Source: Spongiibacteraceae bacterium UBA5047 (lineage in GTDB: Bacteria > Pseudomonadota > Gammaproteobacteria > Pseudomonadales > Spongiibacteraceae). Taken from it: DNA of 47,863 nt. Positions 16,143 to 22,690 of this stretch are shown piece by piece. Positions within the stretch are counted from its first letter, which is position 1. Each line of letters begins with the position of its first letter. The position numbers and the translations under genes were made by a program. Location: positions 3,020 through 50,882 of the forward strand of contig DIBR01000017.1 in the NCBI GenBank assembly GCA_002415025.1, in the 5' to 3' direction. Below the pieces are notes generated by a model that was not told the origin of the DNA, did no database searches, and was given only the letters and a program-made list of their open reading frames with translations.

Positions 16143-17228
16143 ATGACTGCTGAGCCAGGCTCGCTTGTTGAACGCTGGGTGCGCCCTGAAATTCGCGCCC
16201 TGCAGGCTTATGTTGTGCCACCCTCCGAGGGCCTCCTGAAAATGGACGCCATGGAAAACCCCTATAGCTGGCCGGATTCAATGGTGGCTGATTGGCAGCA
16301 GCGCATGCAGGGGGCATCGTTAAATCGTTACCCTGATGCCAACTCCACGGCACTCAAAGCGCGGTTGCGTGAAGTGATGGGGATTGCCGATGACAGCGAT
16401 GTTCTGCTCGGGAACGGCTCTGACGAAATCATCCAGCTGCTGGCCATGGCCGTGGCGGGGCAGAACCGCCTGTTGCTGGCACCCGAGCCCGGTTTTGTGA
16501 TGTACCGGATGATCGCAACGGCGGTGGGAATGCGATATTCCGGTGTGCCGCTGGATACGGATTTTGATCTTGATGTGGCGGCGATGCTGGCTGTCATTGA
16601 ACGTGAACAGCCGGCGTTGATTTTCCTGGCTCTGCCGAATAACCCCACCGGCAATCTGTTCAGTGCCGAGCGTGTGCGCGCAGTGATTGAGGCTAGCCAG
16701 GGGCTGGTAGTACTGGATGAGGCCTATACGGCGTTTACTGAAGCAGATCATCTGGATTTACTGCAATACCCCAATGTGCTGGTAATGCGCACCTTGTCCA
16801 AAGTGGGTCTGGCAGGTCTTCGTTTGGGTATTCTGGTTGGTCACCGCGAGTGGTTGCAGGAGCTCGATAAACTGCGCTTGCCCTACAATATTAATGTGCT
16901 GACCCAGATCAGCGCCGAGTTTGCACTGGATCATTTTGATGTGCTCATGGCGCAAACCAGCGATATCCGCAAGCAACGGGGAGAGCTGTATGGCGCTTTG
17001 CAGCAGCTGGACGGGGTGCAGGTATGGCCCAGTGAGGCCAACTTCATATTGCTGCGTTGCGACCAGGCGCGAGCTGTTCACGAACACATGAAAAGCAGTG
17101 GTGTGTTAATCAAATGTCTGGATGGTGCACACCCCGCCTTGCAAAATTGCCTGCGCTTTACCGTTGGTGCTCCGGCAGACAATGCGCACATGCTGGAGGC
17201 CTTTCGCGCGGCGCTGACCGCGCGTTAG
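16143..17228 (+). CDS. hisC: Histidinol-phosphate aminotransferase HisC
   Basis: A 361-residue fold-type I PLP enzyme. MDAMENPYSWPDS and RYPDANSTALKARLRE open the family pattern; LPNNPTGN, VVLDEAYTAF and the PLP-lysine block TLSKVGLAGLRLG follow. It makes L-histidinol phosphate from imidazole acetol phosphate. It begins 14 bases after hisD and ends the rightward murA-hisGDC group, converging on the downstream protease gene with a 12-base gap and no visible terminator. Confidence 0.96.
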   Translation: MTAEPGSLVERWVRPEIRALQAYVVPPSEGLLKMDAMENPYSWPDSMVADWQQRMQGASLNRYPDANSTALKARLREVMGIADDSDVLLGNGSDEIIQLLAMAVAGQNRLLLAPEPGFVMYRMIATAVGMRYSGVPLDTDFDLDVAAMLAVIEREQPALIFLALPNNPTGNLFSAERVRAVIEASQGLVVLDEAYTAFTEADHLDLLQYPNVLVMRTLSKVGLAGLRLGILVGHREWLQELDKLRLPYNINVLTQISAEFALDHFDVLMAQTSDIRKQRGELYGALQQLDGVQVWPSEANFILLRCDQARAVHEHMKSSGVLIKCLDGAHPALQNCLRFTVGAPADNAHMLEAFRAALTAR

Positions 17229-17240
17229 TCCGGCCTTGAT

Positions 17241-18311
17241 TTAATTGGCAAGTGGCGTTGGTCGTATGCCAGCCACCACCTGAACTTCGCCGCGCTTGCC
17301 GCTGCGCCCGACACTCAAGGTAATCTTGTCGCCGGGCCGCGTTACGGCTATTTCGTTCATACCCGCGTGACCATCGCCCACGGCCGTTTGGTTGATCGCA
17401 TAAATAATATCGCCCACGCGCAGACCGGCGTGCGCCGCCGGTCCATCCGGCATGACGGCGCTGACGACGACACCATTGCTCTGTTGGTCCAGTGCTTTCA
17501 CTTCAAGTCCGAGCCAGCCCCTGACGGCGCGGCCGTATTCGATGATGTCGCCCATGGTGCGCAGCGCCAGATCTGCCGGTATCGCCAGACCAATGCCCAT
17601 CGAACCGCCACTTTTGGTGTAAATAGCCGTGTTGATGCCGAGCAGCTCGCCGCGCTGGTTTACCAGCGCGCCGCCTGAATTGCCGGGGTTAATAGCAGCG
17701 TCCGTTTGAATGAAGTTTTCATACTGGCTCAGGCCGAGACCATATCGCCCTTTGGCACTGACGATGCCCTGCGACATGGATTGACCGAATCCGTAGGGGT
17801 TGCCAATGGCCAGCACTATATCGCCTACGCGCACGCGCTCGGTGCTGCCAATGCTGATCGGGCGAAGACCGGGCAGGTCGATTTTCAGCACGGCCAGGTC
17901 GGTTTCTACGTCGCTGCCTATCAAGCGCGCGATGGATTGGCGGCCATCCTGTAGCAGCACCAGAATTTCATCTGCTCCGCGAATGACGTGATTGTTGGTT
18001 AGCAGGTAGCCCTCGTTTGAAACGATGACCCCCGAGCCCAGGCTGCGCTCAACCTTTTCGCGCTCGGCGGGGTTGCCGCGCCGGAAAAAGTGCTTGAGGA
18101 TGGGGTCATCATAAAGGGGGGATTGCTCCTCTCGCACAATTTTGCTGGTGTAAATGTTGACCACCGCCGGCGCCGCGTTTTCAAAGGCATGCGCGTAGCC
18201 GGGCGCATCAGCGTTGCTGTCAAATGCCGGTTGCCGCAGAGCCAGGAGGGTAAGCCCGGCTACCAGACCGATGACTACCGGCCAGACCAGCCAGCGAAAT
18301 TTCTGCAGCAT
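17241..18311 (-). CDS. algW: Periplasmic site-1 serine protease of the DegS/AlgW type
   Basis: About 356 residues from the ATG at 18311 (GAGG 9 bases upstream). A GTG at 18326 is in frame but has a weaker ribosome site. An N-terminal membrane anchor (VWPVVIGLVAGLTLLAL) precedes a trypsin-like domain with triad His108 (LLTNNHVIRGA), Asp138 (DLAVLKID) and Ser212 (INPGNSGGAL). One PDZ domain follows from about residue 260. A single PDZ plus a membrane anchor fits DegS/AlgW, which senses misfolded outer-membrane proteins and cleaves RseA/MucA to free sigma-E/AlgU. DegS is an equally fair name. Confidence 0.9.
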   Translation of the reverse strand: MLQKFRWLVWPVVIGLVAGLTLLALRQPAFDSNADAPGYAHAFENAAPAVVNIYTSKIVREEQSPLYDDPILKHFFRRGNPAEREKVERSLGSGVIVSNEGYLLTNNHVIRGADEILVLLQDGRQSIARLIGSDVETDLAVLKIDLPGLRPISIGSTERVRVGDIVLAIGNPYGFGQSMSQGIVSAKGRYGLGLSQYENFIQTDAAINPGNSGGALVNQRGELLGINTAIYTKSGGSMGIGLAIPADLALRTMGDIIEYGRAVRGWLGLEVKALDQQSNGVVVSAVMPDGPAAHAGLRVGDIIYAINQTAVGDGHAGMNEIAVTRPGDKITLSVGRSGKRGEVQVVAGIRPTPLAN

Positions 18312-18402
18312 TCGAATTTTCCTCACGCTTTAATATATGACCCTACATCAGGGTGGCATAGACTATTACATTAATTCGGGTCAGATAAACAGGAATCACG
18401 AG

Positions 18403-19164
18403 ATGGCGGTACCTCTTTCAGTATTAATCGACAGCGCCAACACCTTGCTGCGCCCCGGTGAGTTTCAGGATTACGCCCCAAATGGTCTGCAAGTTGAAGG
18501 GCGAGAGTCGGTTTCACTCCTTGTTAGCGGTGTTACCGCATCGCTGGCACTTGTTGATGCGGCAATTGAGGTGGGGGCGGATGCGATACTGGTGCACCAC
18601 GGGTATTTCTGGCGGGGTGAAGACCCCTGTATCGTTGGCATGAAAGGGCGGCGCATTCGGCGCCTGCTGCAGCACGACATCAGTTTGCTGGCCTACCATC
18701 TGCCTCTGGATGCGCACCCTACCCTTGGCAACAATGCGCAACTGGCGAAGCAGATTGGTTTGAGCATCAAAGGTGGGTTGCAGCCTCTGGCTGATTTTCC
18801 CATTGGCAATCATGGAGAGTTAGCTGAAGCGCTACCGGCGCAGGAGTTTGCGCAGCATGTGTCGCAGGTGCTGGGGCGGGATGTGTTGCTTGAAGCGGTC
18901 GGCAACAAGGCAGTCAAGAGGGTTGCCTGGTGTAGCGGCGGCGCGCAATCTTACCTGTCGCAAGCGGCGAATCTCGGGGTGGATTGTTTTTTGACTGGTG
19001 AGGTGTCAGAGCAGACCATTCACGAGGCGCGTGAGCTGGGCGTACATTTTATTGCGGCGGGCCATCATGCGACCGAGCGCTATGGTGCGCCAGCTGTGGC
19101 GCAGCATATCGCCCGGGAATTGGGTGTTGAGCACCGGTTTATAGATATTGACAACCCCGCCTGA
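18403..19164 (+). CDS. Nif3-like dinuclear metal centre protein (YbgI family)
   Basis: A 253-residue protein from the ATG at 18403, which has AGGA about 8 bases upstream. An in-frame start at 18337 would add a non-conserved, polar extension. The metal-binding blocks are seen: DYAPNGLQVEG, DAILVHHGYFWRGEDPCI, LLAYHLPLDAHPTLGNNAQLA, FLTGEVSEQTIHEARELGVHFIAAGHHATERYG. The family is annotated as GTP cyclohydrolase I type 2-like, but its physiological role is not settled. It is divergent from the AlgW-type protease, a common pairing in pseudomonads. Confidence 0.92.
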   Translation: MAVPLSVLIDSANTLLRPGEFQDYAPNGLQVEGRESVSLLVSGVTASLALVDAAIEVGADAILVHHGYFWRGEDPCIVGMKGRRIRRLLQHDISLLAYHLPLDAHPTLGNNAQLAKQIGLSIKGGLQPLADFPIGNHGELAEALPAQEFAQHVSQVLGRDVLLEAVGNKAVKRVAWCSGGAQSYLSQAANLGVDCFLTGEVSEQTIHEARELGVHFIAAGHHATERYGAPAVAQHIARELGVEHRFIDIDNPA

Positions 19165-19177
19165 GTGCTCCGAAAAC

Positions 19178-19645
19178 CTAGAATCCGGAAGGGGCCGTTA
19201 CTTCCGCTTCCCTTTTATGGTCTTTTTCCAGCCCGTAGTCTTCGTCGAGAGCGCCTTTGTGGCCCGGCGACCGTGGCACGTAGTCCAGCGGTTGCTGTGC
19301 AGGTGTGCGGTGAGGCTCGCCCTGTAGCACTGGCCGGTCTTCAGGCAAGGCCTGCAACGGGCTGATCCCGTGGCTGGTCAGCGCGGCAGCGCTTTTGGCG
19401 AGATGGTTGTGTACATCCCGGTAGCTTTCGGTCATCTGGTTCAGCAGGTCTGCTGTTTGGTTGAAGTGCTGGTTAACCTGATCCTGATAATCCTGCTGCT
19501 GACGCTGCAGTTTTTGAATGTGCTTTTCCAATGCCTTGCGGTTTTGTTGCGAAGGCGACATTTTGTGGATTAGCCAGGCACCGGTTATCAAACCGGCAAT
19601 CACGGACAAGAAGGCAATCAGGGCTACGGTTTGCGTTTCGTACAC
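19178..19645 (-). CDS. zapG: Z-ring associated protein ZapG (YhcB, DUF1043)
   Basis: About 155 residues from a GTG at 19645 with GGAG 6 bases upstream. The frame is open to 19804, but the extra 53 residues are unlike the family. An N-terminal membrane helix (VALIAFLSVIAGLITGAWLI) is followed by a coiled coil (NRKALEKHIQKLQRQQQDYQ) and the conserved HFNQTADLLNQMTESYRDVHNHLAKSA segment, then a disordered proline-rich tail. YhcB/ZapG coordinates cell envelope growth and division in E. coli. It is divergent from zapE, the conserved arrangement. Confidence 0.9.
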   Translation of the reverse strand: MYETQTVALIAFLSVIAGLITGAWLIHKMSPSQQNRKALEKHIQKLQRQQQDYQDQVNQHFNQTADLLNQMTESYRDVHNHLAKSAAALTSHGISPLQALPEDRPVLQGEPHRTPAQQPLDYVPRSPGHKGALDEDYGLEKDHKREAEVTAPSGF

Positions 19646-19794
19646 AAAGCTCTCCGGTAGATTCAGCAATACGACCCATTCAGTATACCGGCTAGGCTGC
19701 ACAGGGGCAGCTATGCATCGACAAAAATTGCGAAATTCTGCGGCTATCGTTAAAGTTGCGCCCTCATCGCCCGGCAGAATTCGAGAAACTGTCA

Positions 19795-20901
19795 ATGTCC
19801 ACACCGCTGCAGCGCTACAATGCTGACCTGAAACGCCCGGATTTTTCGGCAGATGCTGCCCAGCGTCAGGCTGTGGAGTGTCTGCAGCGCCTGTATGACG
19901 AGCTGGTTGAATCGGAGCAGACCGAGCGCGCCGCCAGTCTGGTGCAGCGTTTGCTGGGGCGTTTTATCAGTGAAGAGCGAGCCCCGATAAAAGGCCTGTA
20001 TTTCTGGGGCGGGGTGGGTCGCGGCAAAACCTACCTGATGGACACCTTCTTTGAAAGTCTGCCTTTTGAACGAAAGATGCGGGCGCATTTCCATCGCTTT
20101 ATGCGCCGCGTCCACGGCGACCTGAAAGGCTTGTCGGGCGAAAAGAACCCGCTGACGGTGATCGCCGATCGTATTGCGCGTGAAGCCCGGGTTATCTGTT
20201 TCGATGAGTTTTTCGTGTCGGACATCACTGACGCCATGATTCTGGCGGGTTTGTTCGAGCAACTGTTTGCCCGCAACGTGGTGTTGGTGGCTACCTCCAA
20301 TATTGTGCCGGAAGAGCTGTACAAGGATGGCTTGCAGCGGGCTCGTTTTCTGCCAGCCATTGATTTGCTCAAGGCGAATACCCGGGTGGTGAATGTGGAT
20401 GGCGGTGTGGATTACCGGCTGCGAACGCTGGAGCAGGCTGAACTCTACCATTCGCCTCTGGACGCAGAAGCCGACGCAATTTTACAGGACTCTTTCGACA
20501 AGCTGTCGCCGGAGGCCGGGCAGGCCGATGTCGAACTTGATATCGAGGGGCGCAAGATCAATGCGCGCCATGTGGCTGACGACGTGGTCTGGTTTGACTT
20601 CCCCGCGCTCTGTGACGGGCCGCGCAGCCAAAATGATTACATTGAGCTGTCTCGCATCTATCATGCTGTTTTAATTAGCAATATTCCTCAGATGGGAGCG
20701 AAGAACGATGATGTGGCGCGCCGCTTCATTAATCTCGTCGATGAGTTCTATGACCGGCACGTCAAGCTGGTGGTGTCGGCAGCGGTGCCGCTGGAATCGC
20801 TCTACAGCGGTGGGCGCCTGGAATTTGAATTTCAGCGTACCGTTAGTCGCCTGCTGGAGATGCAATCGCACGACTATCTGGCACGCGAGCACCGGCCGTA
20901 A
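19795..20901 (+). CDS. zapE: Cell division ATPase ZapE (AFG1 family)
   Basis: A 368-residue AAA-like ATPase starting MSTPLQRYNADL at 19795. Walker A is GGVGRGKTYLMD, Walker B is VICFDEFFVSDI; the FHRFMRRVHGDLK block and SNIVPEELYKDGLQRARFLPAI are typical of AFG1/ZapE. In E. coli ZapE destabilises FtsZ polymers and is recruited late to the constricting ring. The frame extends to a TTG at 19756, but the ATG matches the family start. It lies just before rplM, as in E. coli. Confidence 0.94.
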   Translation: MSTPLQRYNADLKRPDFSADAAQRQAVECLQRLYDELVESEQTERAASLVQRLLGRFISEERAPIKGLYFWGGVGRGKTYLMDTFFESLPFERKMRAHFHRFMRRVHGDLKGLSGEKNPLTVIADRIAREARVICFDEFFVSDITDAMILAGLFEQLFARNVVLVATSNIVPEELYKDGLQRARFLPAIDLLKANTRVVNVDGGVDYRLRTLEQAELYHSPLDAEADAILQDSFDKLSPEAGQADVELDIEGRKINARHVADDVVWFDFPALCDGPRSQNDYIELSRIYHAVLISNIPQMGAKNDDVARRFINLVDEFYDRHVKLVVSAAVPLESLYSGGRLEFEFQRTVSRLLEMQSHDYLAREHRP

Positions 20902-20940
20902 CGGGGCGCAGTAATTTTGCTTTGCGGCCGTGATAAATGC

Positions 20941-20969
20941 TTGAAAACGCAAGGTCAGTTCTGTAGTAT
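20941..20969 (+). promoter_or_regulatory. Predicted sigma-70 promoter for rplM-rpsI
   Basis: TTGAAA (20941-20946) and TAGTAT (20964-20969) are 17 bases apart in the gap between zapE and rplM, giving a leader of about 35 bases. Placement fits the ribosomal protein operon. By-eye prediction. Confidence 0.5.
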
Positions 20970-21009
20970 TCGCGCTCTTTCTCACGTACGAGCCATTGGG
21001 GCAGGATAG

Positions 21010-21438
21010 ATGAAAACCTTTAGTGCAAAGCCTGACACTGTTCAACAGGACTGGTATCTCGTTGACGCCAATGGAAAAACCCTGGGTCGGCTAGCCAGTG
21101 AAATTGCGGTGCGTCTGCGCGGCAAACATAAGCCTGAATATACTCCACACGTTGATACCGGCGACTATATTGTTGTTATCAACGCTGAAAAAATTGCTGT
21201 AACCGGCAAGAAAACCACCGACAAGATGTATCATCATCACAGTGGCTATCCGGGTGGTTTGAAATCGTTCAGCTTTGAAAAGCTGATCGAGCGTGCCCCC
21301 GAGCGTGTTTTACAGCGTGCTGTTAAAGGCATGTTGCCCCGCAATCCGCTGGGTCGTGCTATGTTTAAAAAGATGAAAGTGTACGCTGGCGAGTCGCATC
21401 CGCATGCGGCACAGCAACCACAAGAACTCAAGATTTAA
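21010..21438 (+). CDS. rplM: 50S ribosomal protein L13
   Basis: A 142-residue L13 at family length: MKTFSAKPDTVQQDWYLVDA, GKTLGRLASEIAVRLRGKHK, TPHVDTGDYIVVINAEKI, GMLPRNPLGRAMFKKMKVY and GESHPHAAQQPQ. It is an early assembly 23S rRNA-binding protein of the large subunit. The ribosome site AGGA lies 8 bases before the ATG. The rplM-rpsI pair is the universal bacterial arrangement. Confidence 0.99.
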   Translation: MKTFSAKPDTVQQDWYLVDANGKTLGRLASEIAVRLRGKHKPEYTPHVDTGDYIVVINAEKIAVTGKKTTDKMYHHHSGYPGGLKSFSFEKLIERAPERVLQRAVKGMLPRNPLGRAMFKKMKVYAGESHPHAAQQPQELKI

Positions 21439-21453
21439 TCGGACCTGAAACCT

Positions 21454-21846
21454 ATGTCAGCTACGCAATACTACGGAACCGGTCGCCGCAAAACTTCAAC
21501 GGCGCGTGTCTTCATCTCCTCGGGTTCAGGTGCAATCACCGTGAATAGCCGTCCTCTTGATCAATACTTCGGTCGTGAAGTGGCGCGGATGATTGTGCGT
21601 CAGCCGCTGGAGCTGGTCGAGCTGGTAGACAAGTTCGACATTAAAGTAACGGTTGCCGGTGGCGGCAGCTTCGGTCAGGCCGGTGCCATTCGCCACGGTA
21701 TTACCCGCGCGCTGATGGAATACGACGAAAATCTGCGCAGCCCGCTGCGCAAAGCTGGCTACGTAACGCGTGATGCACGTGCGGTAGAGCGTAAAAAGGT
21801 TGGTCTGCGCAAGGCGCGCAAGAAGCCACAGTTCTCCAAGCGTTAA
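21454..21846 (+). CDS. rpsI: 30S ribosomal protein S9
   Basis: A 130-residue S9 (YYGTGRRKTSTARVFISSG, ITVNSRPLDQYFGRE, GGGSFGQAGAIRHGITRAL, VERKKVGLRKARKKPQFSKR). The invariant C-terminal SKR that contacts P-site tRNA is present. It follows rplM by 15 bases and ends at a double terminator. Confidence 0.99.
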   Translation: MSATQYYGTGRRKTSTARVFISSGSGAITVNSRPLDQYFGREVARMIVRQPLELVELVDKFDIKVTVAGGGSFGQAGAIRHGITRALMEYDENLRSPLRKAGYVTRDARAVERKKVGLRKARKKPQFSKR

Positions 21847-21847
21847 T

Positions 21848-21899
21848 TGGCTGGAGGCCTTTTTGCTGGAGGTGCTGCTGGCCTCCGCCAGGGTTTTTT
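21848..21899 (+). terminator. Rho-independent terminator 1 after rpsI
   Basis: TGGC-T-GGAGGCC pairs with GGCCTCC-GCCA (11 bp with one bulged base) around a 20-base loop, followed by GGG and six T. It starts one base after the rpsI stop codon. Confidence 0.75.
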
Positions 21900-21900
21900 A

Positions 21901-21937
21901 AACGCCCAGATGACCTAGTCAGCTGGGCGTTTTTTTT
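21901..21937 (+). terminator. Rho-independent terminator 2 after rpsI
   Basis: AACGCCCAG and CTGGGCGTT are exact reverse complements (9-bp stem, 13-base loop), followed directly by a run of T. Together with the preceding hairpin it forms a tandem terminator isolating rplM-rpsI from petA. Confidence 0.9.
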
Positions 21938-21980
21938 AGGCCGGGAGTCGCGCAATACGCGGCTCGCGCGGAGATTCGCC

Positions 21981-22009
21981 TTGTCACCCGAAGGCAATTT
22001 CTTTACTAT
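21981..22009 (+). promoter_or_regulatory. Predicted sigma-70 promoter for the pet operon
   Basis: TTGTCA (21981-21986) and TACTAT (22004-22009) are 17 bases apart, downstream of the double terminator and about 85 bases before the petA ATG. By-eye prediction. Confidence 0.5.
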
Positions 22010-22093
22010 TTGCACCCATTTGATTTCTGATTCAGGTTTGCCTTTCCCATCCCTGATTCATCCTGGACTTTTCTGTGTTATGGGGGAAACGTC

Positions 22094-22690
22094 ATGAGTA
22101 ATGACGGTGTTAATTCGGGGCGCCGGCGCTTCCTGACGGCTGCTACTTCGGTAGTAGGCGGAGCAGGGGTGGTTGGTGTTGCAGTTCCGTTTGTGGGTTC
22201 CTGGAATCCCAGTGCCAAGGCCAAGGCGGCAGGTGCGCCGGTGAAAGCCGACGTCAGCAAAATTGCGCCGGGCCAAATGGTGGTTGTTGAGTGGCGTGGC
22301 AAGCCGGTTTATATCCTGCGCCGTACCCCCGAGCAAGTTGAAGAGCTTTCGTCTCTGAACAGCTACCTCAAAGACCCTTCTTCAGAAGTTTCCGAGCAGC
22401 CCGAATACATTGAAGGCGATGGCCGCGCCATCAAGCCCGAGTATCTGGTGTTGGTTGGCTTGTGTACCCACCTGGGATGTGCGCCAAAACATCGCCCTGA
22501 AGTTGGTACCCCCGATCTGGGTGGTGACAGCTGGCTGGGCGGGTTCTTTTGCCCCTGTCATGGTTCGCGTTTTGATCTGGCCGGCCGGGTTTACAAGGGT
22601 GTTCCGGCATCGGCTAACCTTATTGTGCCGCCGTACTCCTTTGAGAGTGACAAAGTCATTGTAATTGGCGTCGATCAGGGGGCAGCGTAA
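22094..22690 (+). CDS. petA: Ubiquinol-cytochrome c reductase Rieske iron-sulfur subunit
   Basis: A 198-residue Rieske protein. An N-terminal twin-arginine signal (GRRRFLTAATSVVGGAG) doubles as the membrane anchor. The 2Fe-2S ligands are Cys124 and His126 in CTHLGC and Cys153 and His156 in CPCHGS, with the disulfide cysteines at 129 and 155. It passes electrons from ubiquinol at the Qo site to cytochrome c1. The ribosome site GGGGGAAA is strong. The stop codon is directly followed by the ATG of the cytochrome b/c1 gene. Confidence 0.98.
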   Translation: MSNDGVNSGRRRFLTAATSVVGGAGVVGVAVPFVGSWNPSAKAKAAGAPVKADVSKIAPGQMVVVEWRGKPVYILRRTPEQVEELSSLNSYLKDPSSEVSEQPEYIEGDGRAIKPEYLVLVGLCTHLGCAPKHRPEVGTPDLGGDSWLGGFFCPCHGSRFDLAGRVYKGVPASANLIVPPYSFESDKVIVIGVDQGAA

